This document shows, one piece after another, positions 1 through 11,145 of a stretch of 64,000 nucleotides of DNA. The stretch lies in assembly GCA_964632505.1 (NCBI GenBank), contig CAZWCE010000001.1:62001-126000 (forward strand), read 5' to 3'. Source of the stretch: CAZWCE01 sp964632505 (GTDB taxonomy: Bacteria; Planctomycetota; Planctomycetia; Pirellulales; Thermoguttaceae). The translations under genes and the position numbers were made by a program. Positions within the stretch are counted from its first letter, which is position 1. Every line of letters begins with the position of its first letter. Below the pieces are notes generated by a model. It was not told where the DNA came from. It saw only the letters and a list, made by a program, of their open reading frames with translations, and searched no databases.

Positions 1-608
1 CCGAAGGCACCTTCGACATCGCCTGGCAAATGCCGCCTTCGAAGGATCCCGGCTCGCCCCGTCCCTTCCAGCTTCTCCCCAAAGGCCTGCGAGTTCGCGC
101 GGTGCGCACCCCGCTGCGGCTCGATCTGGACGGCATCGGCAAGGGATTCGCACTCGACCGCCTCGCGGCCTTGCTGGAAATCTGGGATCAGACCGATCTC
201 GTGCTGGCCGCCGACCGCAGCACCTTGCTGGCCGCGGGAGGAAGCCCCTGGCCGCTACGTCTCGATGTTCCTGGAAAAGACGATGCCGCCCTCTCGCTTC
301 CACCGCTCCGGGAGGCCGCCGTCAGCGCCTCGGGGACCTCCGTCCGCGGAAAGCATGTGAAGGACCCGCGCGCCGAAAAGGACCTGACGCTTCCCTGGCA
401 AAGACTCTGGGTGAAATTCTCCACCGCGACCGCTCGGAAACTTTTTCGCGTGGACGAAGCGGCGGCAATGGCCGACGCTCTCTCGACCGCGTTTTTGACC
501 TGGCCGAAAAGCCGCATCGTCCGTCGGCTCGAACAATATCCCGGCGTTTCGGTCTGGGCAAGCGATGCCGAGCAGACATCTCCGCTCCACCCGCCCGATC
601 CGGAATGA
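1..608 (+). CDS. ApbE-like FAD:protein FMN transferase, 3' part
   Basis: This is the C-terminal part of a protein whose reading frame is already open at base 3, so the true start lies outside the window. The visible 202 residues carry the signatures of the ApbE family: an EGTFDIA segment at the very start, LDGIGKGFALDR, SASGTSVRG followed by DPR, and DALSTAF. ApbE enzymes transfer FMN from FAD to a Thr of secreted or membrane flavoproteins such as NqrC/RnfG, usually on the periplasmic side. The usual HxxDPRTG stretch reads HVKDPRAEK here, a modest divergence. The first ATG (30) is internal to the domain and is not a credible start. The gene converges on the kinase-like gene, with 39 bases between the stops. 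No flavoprotein partner is visible in the window. Confidence 0.8.
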   Translation, partial: EGTFDIAWQMPPSKDPGSPRPFQLLPKGLRVRAVRTPLRLDLDGIGKGFALDRLAALLEIWDQTDLVLAADRSTLLAAGGSPWPLRLDVPGKDDAALSLPPLREAAVSASGTSVRGKHVKDPRAEKDLTLPWQRLWVKFSTATARKLFRVDEAAAMADALSTAFLTWPKSRIVRRLEQYPGVSVWASDAEQTSPLHPPDPE

Positions 609-647
609 GCGAAGCAGACTCCCTGGAAGTGAGCCCATGGAGAGTTC

Positions 648-2570
648 CTACGTCGTGTCTCTGTTTTCCGCGCCCTCTGCTTCGCAATCGCGCACCGGCA
701 GAAACGTCCGCAGACGGTTATAGAGCTCCTGGTAGCTGAACGGCTTGATAAGCCAACCGCTGAAATCTTTTTCCCGGCAGATCTCTTTCGGATTGTCCAG
801 CGCCTCGGAAAGCATCGCAACCACCGGTATTCCAAACCCGTGCTCGCGGAGTGTTTCGATGGTCCGGAAGACATCTTCATTCGGCATATGAAGGTCCATC
901 AGCACCAAATCGAATGGAACCCCCCACATGTGTTGATGTGTTACTTTGTTCAATATCTCTTTTCCGTGGTGAACGGTTTGCACCTTCAGGCCTGCACGGC
1001 GGAGGTAGGCACAGACCACCTGTTGCGGATCACTCCGGTCGGTCGCCAGCAGCACACTTCCGGCAAGCATGGGGAGGTCTTCGTCCTCGAAATGATGTTT
1101 CTTCAACCGGGCAAGAAGCGGCGGCATCTCCTCCGGCTCGATTCTCGCCACCCCCTGCAAACTGCCGGTATCGACGGTGAAGGAAAACCGGCACCCAAGA
1201 CGAGGATCGGTCTCGCTAGTCAGCTCCCCGCCGAGCAATTGGACGATTTTCCGGCATCCCCCGATCGCCATTTCCGGAGTCACGGCAAGATCGAGTTCTC
1301 CGAGACACAACACCGGCGGGAACTCTTGCTCCTCCATCATCTTGAACGTCGATTCGTCGATCTCTCCTTCGGTGGTGATCTCGAAGAGAAGTTTCTCCTG
1401 TTCCTCCCACGCGCTGCTGGTCGCCATCCTCAATTGCACTTCCCCCGAACGACTCATCTGGATGACGATGCCGAGCAGATAGATCAAAACCTCGCGCAAC
1501 CGGCCCGGATCGGTACGGATCGTCTCGGGAATCGAAGTTTCCGGAATCAGTCGGAGCTTGAGATGCTTCGCATCGGCCACCGGCTGGACGACATCGAGTG
1601 TCTCCTTGACGTGGAGAATCGTGGCGCAGATGAACCGCTCGACCTTCCTGCGGCCGATCTCTAATTTCGAGATATCGAGAATGCTTTCGAGCATCGACAG
1701 AAGATGCCGGGCGTTGTTGCGAAGAAGCGTGATGCACTTGAAGGTTTCGGCCAACTCTTCCGGCATGTCGATCGCGGGAACTCCCTGCTCCTTTTGCCAT
1801 CGGGTCAGAAAAGTAAGCTGGGTTTCGTTCATCAAGTCCAGATAACCGAGCATGGCGCTGAGCGGCGTCCGGATTTCACTCCCCATATTTGCAAGAAAAC
1901 GAGACTTCGCCTGATTGAGCGACTGCATCTGATCGGTGAGCATACGGAGCTTCCACTCGATGTTCAGACGCTCCTCGATTTCGGCTTCGAGTATTTCCTG
2001 GAACTGCAACAATTTAGCATTCGCTTGAATTCGCTCCTGAAGTCGGTCTCTCACTAGACGGGTCACCAGATCTCGGAATCCGTCGGGCATCGTCTCGCCG
2101 ACTTCCGGCGTGCCCGCCTTTTCGATGATCTCAATCGCCCCGACAGGGTCACCGCTGCTCCCCATCACGGGAATGCCGTGCATGATCCAGGTGCGGCCCT
2201 TCGGATCGGTCGCCAGATGCATCACCGGCTCCTTCCTCCGCAACGCTTGCTTGACCGGGCACACATGAGCCTTGCACCCTTCCCCACCCCAGATCTCGCG
2301 GCAGGGCTTTCCCTTCAAATGCTCCAGGGCCTTGCCCGAAGTTCCACAGGCGGCACGATTGGCCCACTGAATCTCCAGACTCGGGGAGATATAGACCACG
2401 ATTTCGGAAGCCACGTCGAAAATCATATTCCTCGCCACCTGCTCTTCGGTCACGTGGAGATGATGCAGGGCCACCGCGGTGGGAGGAGCGCCGTAAGAGC
2501 CCCTCGCATTCGGATCATATCGGCCTTGCTCATGGTATTCAGGCAATTCATTGATCTGTGAATGACTCAT
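648..2570 (-). CDS. PAS-receiver hybrid histidine kinase homologue, probably a pseudokinase
   Basis: A protein of 640 residues. The start at 2570 (MSHSQ...) is chosen because an AAAGGGG ribosome site lies just upstream; the frame stays open further but with unlikely codons. Residues about 60-165 form a PAS domain with a cysteine cluster (CREIWGGEGC, then HVCPV). A coiled stretch leads to a HisKA-like helix whose core reads FLANMGSEIRTPL at about residue 226. The family reads MSHEIRTPL, so the phospho-accepting His is Ser here. The following ATPase region keeps a recognisable LLGG...GCRFSF end but lacks a clear N box and the DxGxG box. The C-terminal receiver (about 510-630) looks intact, with LVLMDLHMP supplying the phospho-Asp and WLIKPF the conserved Lys. 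I infer a sensor whose kinase module no longer autophosphorylates and whose receiver is served by another kinase. It is cytosolic, with no membrane segment. Confidence 0.85.
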   Translation of the reverse strand: MSHSQINELPEYHEQGRYDPNARGSYGAPPTAVALHHLHVTEEQVARNMIFDVASEIVVYISPSLEIQWANRAACGTSGKALEHLKGKPCREIWGGEGCKAHVCPVKQALRRKEPVMHLATDPKGRTWIMHGIPVMGSSGDPVGAIEIIEKAGTPEVGETMPDGFRDLVTRLVRDRLQERIQANAKLLQFQEILEAEIEERLNIEWKLRMLTDQMQSLNQAKSRFLANMGSEIRTPLSAMLGYLDLMNETQLTFLTRWQKEQGVPAIDMPEELAETFKCITLLRNNARHLLSMLESILDISKLEIGRRKVERFICATILHVKETLDVVQPVADAKHLKLRLIPETSIPETIRTDPGRLREVLIYLLGIVIQMSRSGEVQLRMATSSAWEEQEKLLFEITTEGEIDESTFKMMEEQEFPPVLCLGELDLAVTPEMAIGGCRKIVQLLGGELTSETDPRLGCRFSFTVDTGSLQGVARIEPEEMPPLLARLKKHHFEDEDLPMLAGSVLLATDRSDPQQVVCAYLRRAGLKVQTVHHGKEILNKVTHQHMWGVPFDLVLMDLHMPNEDVFRTIETLREHGFGIPVVAMLSEALDNPKEICREKDFSGWLIKPFSYQELYNRLRTFLPVRDCEAEGAENRDTT

Positions 2571-2947
2571 TACGTTGCCCCTTTCAAGCAATGCGAAAGC
2601 CCACCTCGGTCGCTTATCGAAACCGGCGTCTTCATCGCGGTCGGACTTCGCTCGTGGCGAGGAGAAGAGAAACCGATCGAAAAGGAGGATCAAGTCCCGA
2701 CATATTAACAATAGCACATTAGTGATGTTTCAGGGCTTTTTTCTCTCCCCTCGTATTCTTTTCGGGGGGTGGTGCGCGTCAAAAAGGCGAGAATCCGCCG
2801 AAAAGGCATATCTTTCCCGACGCAGTCATTACCATCACGATTGATTCATGTTCGCATCAATAATGGCCCTTCGGTTCATGCAATGACGCCCGGGATTCAC
2901 TATAGATACAAGGATCAATAATGATTCAGCGGGGGCTCCCGGCGCGC
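2571..2947. other. Intergenic stretch between clpC terminator and hybrid kinase gene
   Basis: No gene is supported here. The stretch is less GC-rich than its surroundings and should carry the promoter of the minus-strand kinase gene, but no convincing -35/-10 pair could be picked. The short open frames are arginine-rich and resemble no family. Confidence 0.5.
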
Positions 2948-2978
2948 AAAAAAAAAGGCTCCGGAACAATCCGGAGCC
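2948..2978 (-). terminator. Rho-independent terminator of clpC
   Basis: A perfect 8-bp stem (GGCTCCGG at 2957-2964 and CCGGAGCC at 2971-2978) with a 6-base loop. On the minus strand it is followed by nine U residues. It lies 37 bases beyond the clpC stop, as expected for its terminator. Confidence 0.9.
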
Positions 2979-3015
2979 CATGAGTTGGTTCACTCGGCGT
3001 GGTCGGGAAGACGCA

Positions 3016-5574
<2,559 letters not shown>

Positions 5575-6240
5575 TATCCTAAGTCCCTACTAAAGATGGG
5601 ATAAAAAACTACCGGCTTGGCCAAGGGAAATCCGAAAAAATCCCACCAAACCTTTCTATTTTCTACATTCTTCTCAAACGGGTTATTTCACCTATATTCT
5701 AGGTCATTCTTTCACCGACCGACTCCAACACCTTGATAAAAAAAAGGAGCCGGCTTCCCCCATCGGCATACGGGGGAAAGTGTTCTATTTGAATCATCGC
5801 AGGTCACACCATTTTTTCAAGCCCTCTTTTCCGGGATGCCGGAAAAGATCTTGACCTTTTCTCTCACCGGTGGACTTCCCATCGACGGAATCCGCCGGGA
5901 AGCTTCTCGCGGAGCGCTTGTTGAGTCAAGGGTTAGGGCGATTCTACCCGCCGACCGACTCGCTGATGGTTGCCGGGAGAGTCGGGATGTTGCAGTGAAA
6001 AAAATCCGTCGCCGTCGAAACGCCGCGGCCCAGCTCGCGATATCTTCCATCTGGTGGCTAAGGTAACTTAGCTTCCGAAACCCCCGGTGGCGAGTGTTTT
6101 CGTCGCAAAAAAAAGCTTCCCCACGACCACGGAAGAAAAAAGAGGCTTTCGGGAACGGGTTATGCGGGAAAGTACGACCGATCGGGTTTCGGCGAATCCG
6201 CGAATCGCTACGATCCGAGGGGCTTCCCGTCATCGTGGCT
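5575..6240. other. Intergenic region upstream of clpC
   Basis: No gene is supported. The half nearest clpC (5575-5750) is AT-rich with many T tracts and probably holds the minus-strand clpC promoter. A TAGAAT-like hexamer near 5695 is a possible -10, but no good -35 was found. The half nearest 6240 carries only Arg/Ser-rich open frames without family resemblance. Confidence 0.5.
5738..5779 (-). terminator. Terminator-like hairpin, weak
   Basis: TTCCCCC (5755-5761) and GGGGGAA (5772-5778) can pair. Read on the minus strand, the stem is followed by a GC-rich spacer and then eight U residues (5738-5745). The gap between stem and U tract weakens the call. It could end transcripts from the TPR gene starting at 6939. 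Confidence 0.3.
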
Positions 6241-6939
6241 TCAGGAAGTCGAGCGAGGCATCGAACGGGCGGCGGCATGCGCGGTCGCGTCCGAAACATC
6301 GTGAGGTTCGTCTCGGCGGAGGACGCCCTCTTCCTCCTTCTCACGTTCCGCCTCGACGCCGTCCTCCGCGACCACGTCGGTCGACCCTTCGAACTCTCGA
6401 TCGAGCACCTCTCGCAGCTTCTCCTTCTCCAGGTCGATTTCCACCGACCATGGGGCACTCTCTTCATAACGCTGGAGCTTCTCGATCATCGCCATCGCTT
6501 CGGCGTATCGCCCGGTATGTCGATAAAGGGTGGCCAACAACAGACCGGCCTCCGCATCGCGGGGATTGCTTCGCAACAAACCGTGAGCACAGCATTCCGT
6601 TTCGAACCAGTTGCCCTTGAGATAGTGTTCCAAAGCCGTCTGGAAGGTATCGTCGACGTCGGGATTCTCCTGGAGCCTGCGAATCCGGCTTTCGAGGATC
6701 CTTCCGATCCAGAACATCAATCCCCAACTGCCGCCGAGGAATGCCCACAAGAATTTACGTTCCCCGGTCGAGATGAGTTCGGTCCAATAATAACCGCAAA
6801 AGAGCACCGCATCGAGCAGCGCGCCGAAGCACAGTGCCAGCACGAGAAAAGACCAGCGTCCATGGCGGAACACCCCGACCGCGCCGGGCCAGAGATGGAC
6901 AAACCAAGGAATCCTTCCTGGATGTCGTTTTTCCGCCAT
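6241..6939 (-). CDS. Membrane protein with tetratricopeptide repeats
   Basis: A protein of 232 residues with a GGGGGAG ribosome site directly before the ATG. Two hydrophobic segments (about residues 30-50 and 62-80) should anchor it in the inner membrane. They are followed by a soluble part with TPR-like helices, including ALEHYLKGNWFETE, NPRDAEAGLLLATLYRHTG and YAEAMAMIEKL (about 100-160). The tail is charged and probably disordered. TPRs bind other proteins, so a scaffold role is likely, but the sequence does not reveal the partner. It resembles widespread uncharacterised planctomycete proteins. It stands alone, divergent from the thiamine fusion gene. Confidence 0.75.
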   Translation of the reverse strand: MAEKRHPGRIPWFVHLWPGAVGVFRHGRWSFLVLALCFGALLDAVLFCGYYWTELISTGERKFLWAFLGGSWGLMFWIGRILESRIRRLQENPDVDDTFQTALEHYLKGNWFETECCAHGLLRSNPRDAEAGLLLATLYRHTGRYAEAMAMIEKLQRYEESAPWSVEIDLEKEKLREVLDREFEGSTDVVAEDGVEAEREKEEEGVLRRDEPHDVSDATAHAAARSMPRSTS

Positions 6940-7327
6940 CTCCCCCTCGAATTCGCTTCAGGATCGTCGCCGATTCCTTCTCGGGATGCACCTGCACAAA
7001 AAGAGCGTAGAAGCTCCGCTGATCCACGGCAAGGCTTGTTTTGAAGGTCGCTACCGAAGATAATATTTAGAATATTTCGGGGATTGTATCGTTTCTTTGT
7101 TTTTGAATCAAGACAAACCGAAGTGAAATCAGCAGACGCACAAAGAATAAAATATCAAACATACACAAAAGAAAAAGGATGTCTCGGGAGAAAAAGGAGG
7201 TTTCGCGCCATCGAACGATTTGGCGTATCACGGGATGGAATTGTATAATGGAAAAGCGATTCTCCGTCTTTCCTCCCATTTCCTCCCAAAGCCACATCGA
7301 GCGAGCCATCAATCGAAGGGGTTCTCC
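6940..7327. other. Divergent intergenic region, TPR gene / thiamine fusion gene
   Basis: The region from about 7050 to 7200 is strikingly AT-rich. No TPP riboswitch was seen: the CTGAGA core of the THI box is absent. The only regulatory call is the promoter at 7220-7249. Confidence 0.5.
7220..7249 (+). promoter_or_regulatory. Putative sigma70-type promoter of the ClpN-ThiD2-ThiE gene
   Basis: TTGGCG (7220-7225), an 18-base spacer and a perfect TATAAT (7244-7249). It lies about 80 bases before the chosen ATG at 7328, and it argues against any start at 7220, which would sit inside the promoter. Confidence 0.45.
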
Positions 7328-9109
7328 ATGCGGATCCAACTCACCCCCGGTTCTCTGCGGGCCCTGCATCGGGCGGCAACGTATCTCTCCGAGCCGAACG
7401 GTCCGAAAGCGATCGACGCCCCCTCTCTGTTGCGGGCGCTGGTCGAGGAGCCGGAGTGCCGCGCCGCCGAATGGCTCGAGGAATCGGGCATCAACGCCGA
7501 AACCTTGACCGATGCGCTCGCCGATTTGGGGGAGCCGATCGACGAAGCGATGCCGGCGGTTGCTTCGTCATCGACCGGAACCGAATTTCCCCAGCCCGCG
7601 TACGCCGATCCCAATCAGGTGAACGCGCCCCGTTTTTTTCTCGACGACCAAACCGCCCGCGTGCCTCGACTCAACCTGCCGCTGAGAGAGGCGCTCGCCG
7701 TGGTGCACCGTCAAACGGGGGGCCCGACGGCCGATTTCCCCCTGGCGACGGAACATTTTCTGCTGATCCTCACGCTTCAGCCCGGTCCGGTGGGACAGTG
7801 GCTTCGCGAGCACCGGTGCGACCCGATGACGATCCGCCGGCGATTGGGGCGCCAGTATCCCGAGTTCGTCATGGCGATGGGGGACTCCGACCTGTCGCAG
7901 ATGGAAGACGATACGGATCCGATCCCCATGCCCCTGGAGCCGGCCGCCGAAGAGGTACCGGAGGCGGTCGTCGCCCCCAGGCTGGTTGAAGCTGTCCCCG
8001 AGCCGATTCCCGAAAGAACGACGCCGAGGAGCTTTTCCGTCACCGAGAGCACCGCGCTGTTCCGGATCTTCGACGCGGTGAGCAACCGGGCGGCCGAGGC
8101 GCTCCGAGTACTGGAAGACCACTGCCGATTCGTGCTCGATGACCGTCATCTCACCGGAGCACTCAAGGCGATGCGGCACGAGCTTCGTCAGCTCGGCGCT
8201 TCGCTTCCGTTGGAAGATCGTCTCCATGCCCGCGAAACATTGCGCGATACCGGCACGGCACTCGAAGGGAGCCGAGAGTACGACCGGGCCGGTGCCGGCG
8301 AAGTACTGGTCGCCAACTTTCTTCGACTCCAGGAATCGCTCCGCAGCTTGGAGGAATACGCCAAGACGCTCGTCCCCTCCGCGGCCCGCCGGTTCGAAGA
8401 GTTGCGCTACCGGGCCTATACCCTCCAAAAGGCGGTCCTGGGCACCTCCGGGGCGGTCGATCGTTTCGCCGGAGCCCGGCTCTACGTGCTGATCGACGCC
8501 GGGAAATCCCCCGAAAGGTTTTCCGAGAAGGTGGAATCCCTAATCGCCGTGGGCGTCGATTTTCTGCAACTTCGCGACAAATCGGCCGACGACCGGACGT
8601 TGCTCGACCGGGCCGGGCGACTGCGTGACGCCACGCGAGAGACGGGGACCCGGTTCATCATGAACGATCGACCCGACTTGGCCGTCCTCTCCGAGGCCGA
8701 CGGCGTCCACCTGGGGCAGGAGGAGCTCTCGGTGCACCAGGCGCGGCGACTGATCGGGCCGCATCGGCTGATCGGGGTCTCCACGCACCACCTTTCCCAG
8801 GCGACTCAGGCGGTGCTCGACGGAGCGGATTATATCGGCGTCGGACCGACATTCCCCTCGGCGACGAAGCATTTCGAGGACTTTCCCGGCCTAAAACTTC
8901 TCGAAACCGTGGCCCGGGAGATTCGACTCCCGGCGTTCGCCATCGGAGGAATCGACCTGGAAAATCTCGATGCGGTGCTCTCGACGGGCATTCACGGCGT
9001 GGCGGTCGCTTCGGCAATCTGGTCGGCCGACGATCCGCCATCGAGCGCTGGTGATTTCCTCGCCCGGTTGCGTCCTGCCGGAGAGGCTCCCGACCCCTTT
9101 GCGGAATAG
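7328..9109 (+). CDS. thiE: Thiamine-phosphate synthase fused to ThiD2-like and Clp_N-like domains
   Basis: A protein of 593 residues. The ATG at 7328 has AAGGGG seven bases upstream. Residues about 383-585 are ThiE, with FLQLRDKSA, FIMNDRPDLA, GVHLGQEEL, YIGVGPTFPSATK and AIGGI. ThiE couples HMP-pyrophosphate with the thiazole phosphate to give thiamine phosphate. Residues about 237-375 match the ThiD2 domain often found before ThiE in cyanobacteria and planctomycetes (RIFDAVSNRAAEALRVLEDHCRFVLDD). The N-terminal 180 residues hold two degenerate copies of a Clp_N fold: LTPGSLRALHRAATYL...APSLLRALVEEP, and LPLREALAVVHR...ATEHFLLILTL (about 112-177). A Clp_N module on a thiamine enzyme is not an arrangement I know. 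It may bind a partner or mark the enzyme for Clp-dependent control. No other thiamine gene is in the window. Confidence 0.9.
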   Translation: MRIQLTPGSLRALHRAATYLSEPNGPKAIDAPSLLRALVEEPECRAAEWLEESGINAETLTDALADLGEPIDEAMPAVASSSTGTEFPQPAYADPNQVNAPRFFLDDQTARVPRLNLPLREALAVVHRQTGGPTADFPLATEHFLLILTLQPGPVGQWLREHRCDPMTIRRRLGRQYPEFVMAMGDSDLSQMEDDTDPIPMPLEPAAEEVPEAVVAPRLVEAVPEPIPERTTPRSFSVTESTALFRIFDAVSNRAAEALRVLEDHCRFVLDDRHLTGALKAMRHELRQLGASLPLEDRLHARETLRDTGTALEGSREYDRAGAGEVLVANFLRLQESLRSLEEYAKTLVPSAARRFEELRYRAYTLQKAVLGTSGAVDRFAGARLYVLIDAGKSPERFSEKVESLIAVGVDFLQLRDKSADDRTLLDRAGRLRDATRETGTRFIMNDRPDLAVLSEADGVHLGQEELSVHQARRLIGPHRLIGVSTHHLSQATQAVLDGADYIGVGPTFPSATKHFEDFPGLKLLETVAREIRLPAFAIGGIDLENLDAVLSTGIHGVAVASAIWSADDPPSSAGDFLARLRPAGEAPDPFAE

Positions 9110-9354
9110 TCGCAACTCTTCCCCCTTCCGGTCGCGAATTCGCATTGCCTACGATCGCGGTACGTGCTACAATCCCCCGGCCAAAAAGTGAACTGGAACG
9201 AGCCCCCCTTTTCGGATCCAATGGGCAAAAAGGATTTTTGCCCGGCGGCACGGCTCGTGACCTCGCCCGTTCACTTCGGCGAAATGTCATGGATGATATT
9301 TCCGCTCTCCGGCGTCGCGCCGGTACGTTTTGAAATCAAGGAAGATCTCTCCTC

Positions 9355-10473
9355 ATGTCGCCCGAACGCCCTTTGCGCTCCGAGCAGCCCGACGGCACCT
9401 CGCCCTCCGTTTCAGCGGCCCGCACCATCCTCGAGCGGGAAGGCCGCGCGATTCTCGCGGTGTCCGAACAACTCGACGAACATTTCGAAACCGCGGTTTC
9501 CTTGCTCTGCAACTGCCGGGGAAGCGTGCTGGTCTCCGGCATCGGCAAGGCGGGACTGATCGGACAGAAGCTCGCCGCGACGCTCGCCTCGACCGGAACC
9601 CGGAGTCACTTCCTCCACCCCGCCGAAGCGATCCACGGCGATCTCGGCCGCGTGGGACGGGATGATGTCGTCCTCATGCTCTCTCAAAGCGGCGAAACGG
9701 AGGAGATCGTTCGGCTCTTGCCGGCGCTGCGATCGTTCGGTATCCCGCTGATCGCCATCACCGCGTCGAAGCAGAATACGCTGGGACGCGCGGCGACGGT
9801 CACGCTCCCCCTCGGCACGCTCGAAGAGGCGGATCCCCTGCATCTGGCTCCCAGCACCAGCACCACCGCCATGCTCGCGCTCGGCGATGCCCTCGCCCTG
9901 GTCGCCAGCGGCCGGAAAGGCTTTCGCGCCGAACAGTTCGCCCGGTTCCATCCCGGTGGGAGTCTCGGGCGAAAGCTCAGTCGCGTGGAGGAGTACATGC
10001 GTTCAATCGGAGAATGTCGCGTAGCGAGGGATGGGGAAACGATTCGCCAGGTCTTCGTCGCGCATCGACTCCCGGGTCGGCGTTCCGGCGCGACGATGCT
10101 CGTCGACGAAAACGGTGTTCTCTCGGGAATCTTCACCGACAGCGACCTCGCCCGGCTGTTCGAGCAGAATCGAGAAGGGAATCTCGATCGCCCGGTCGCC
10201 GAGGCGATGACCCGATGCGCGAAAACGATCCCTCTGGGATCGAAAATGCTCGAGGCGGTTTTCCTAATGGCCGAGAAGAAGATCAGCGAACTGCCGGTGG
10301 TCGACGATCGAGGGCATCCCCGCGGCATGCTCGATATCACCGACATCGTCGGCGCGTTTCCGGAATACCACGAGTACATTCGTTCGCGAGGGAAAAATGA
10401 GATGACGCCTTCTCCCTCGATCGTGCCATATCCCCAAGATAGAGATGAACAAACCACGCGACGGACCGCCTGA
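9355..10473 (+). CDS. kdsD: Arabinose-5-phosphate isomerase KdsD (KpsF/GutQ family)
   Basis: A protein of 372 residues that interconverts ribulose-5-phosphate and arabinose-5-phosphate, the first step towards Kdo in lipopolysaccharide. The SIS domain (about 40-200) shows LVSGIGKAGLIGQKLAATL, HPAEAIHGDLG and MLSQSGETEE. Two CBS domains follow (about 220-345, with GIFTDSDLARLF and SELPVVDD). The usual length is about 320-330; the extra residues are a short N-terminal extension and a roughly 25-residue tail. An AAGGAAG site precedes the ATG. The gene lies directly before kdsC, matching the kdsD-kdsC-lptC order of enterobacteria. Confidence 0.93.
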   Translation: MSPERPLRSEQPDGTSPSVSAARTILEREGRAILAVSEQLDEHFETAVSLLCNCRGSVLVSGIGKAGLIGQKLAATLASTGTRSHFLHPAEAIHGDLGRVGRDDVVLMLSQSGETEEIVRLLPALRSFGIPLIAITASKQNTLGRAATVTLPLGTLEEADPLHLAPSTSTTAMLALGDALALVASGRKGFRAEQFARFHPGGSLGRKLSRVEEYMRSIGECRVARDGETIRQVFVAHRLPGRRSGATMLVDENGVLSGIFTDSDLARLFEQNREGNLDRPVAEAMTRCAKTIPLGSKMLEAVFLMAEKKISELPVVDDRGHPRGMLDITDIVGAFPEYHEYIRSRGKNEMTPSPSIVPYPQDRDEQTTRRTA

Positions 10474-10579
10474 AAACAGATCGGGGCGTTTTTCCGGTTT
10501 TTCGAACTTTCCGCGTTCCGAACTTCGTAACCATCATCCCACCGAAACAGGGCAATACAGAGCAAATGGAGAAACCCGC

Positions 10580-11101
10580 GTGACGATCACCGAAAAATGC
10601 CAATCCATCGTCTTGTTGCTTTCCGATGTCGACGGCGTGATGAGCGACGGCCGTCTCATCTACGACAACCGGGGGATCGAGACGAAGAGTTTTCACGCCC
10701 GCGACGGCTTGGGCATCAAACTGTGGCAGCGGGCCGGCCATCGTTTCGGCATGGTCACCAAACGGAGTTCTCAGATCGTGAAGAATCGTGCCGGGGAACT
10801 CGGCGTCGATCTGGTCCGTCAGGGGGTGGAGGATAAGGCGGCCGCGCTCCGGGAGATCGCCGAGCAACTTGCGCTGTCGCCGGAGCAGATCGCCTACATC
10901 GGCGATGATTTTCCCGACCTGCCGGCGATGCGCTTGGCGGGAGTGGGAATCACCGTTCCCGGCGCTTCCCGGGAGATCCTCCAGGCATCCGATCTGGTGA
11001 CCCAAACTCCCGGCGGGCGAGGGGCGGTGCGGGAGGTGATCGAGCTCATCCTGCGTCAGCAGCATCGTTGGGAGCCGGTCATCCAATCGTATCAGGCGTA
11101 A
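10580..11101 (+). CDS. kdsC: 3-deoxy-D-manno-octulosonate-8-phosphate phosphatase KdsC
   Basis: A HAD-family phosphatase of 173 residues that removes phosphate from Kdo-8-phosphate. The GTG at 10580 is preferred: it follows a GGAG site, and it gives the normal family length of about 170-185. The frame runs back to an ATG at 10445, which would overlap kdsD and add an atypical leader. Motif I is LLSDVDGVMSDG, the conserved Lys region appears as MVTKRSSQIV, and the Mg-binding motif is YIGDDFPDLPAM. KdsC is a small C1-type HAD without a cap and works as a tetramer. Its stop touches a possible ATG of the next gene (11099-11103), so the two are very likely cotranscribed. Confidence 0.92.
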   Translation: MTITEKCQSIVLLLSDVDGVMSDGRLIYDNRGIETKSFHARDGLGIKLWQRAGHRFGMVTKRSSQIVKNRAGELGVDLVRQGVEDKAAALREIAEQLALSPEQIAYIGDDFPDLPAMRLAGVGITVPGASREILQASDLVTQTPGGRGAVREVIELILRQQHRWEPVIQSYQA

Positions 11102-11145
11102 TGCGGGGACCTCCCCCACACCTAAAAAAATATCGAAAGGATACC

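Noticed and set aside
5817..6467. 216-codon minus-strand open frame in the clpC upstream region
   Set aside because: It is Arg/Ser-rich, overlaps the TPR gene and shows no ribosome site or family similarity.
7050..7327. TPP riboswitch before the thiamine fusion gene
   Set aside because: No CTGAGA core was found upstream. The one CTGAGA seen near 7682 is inside the coding sequence.
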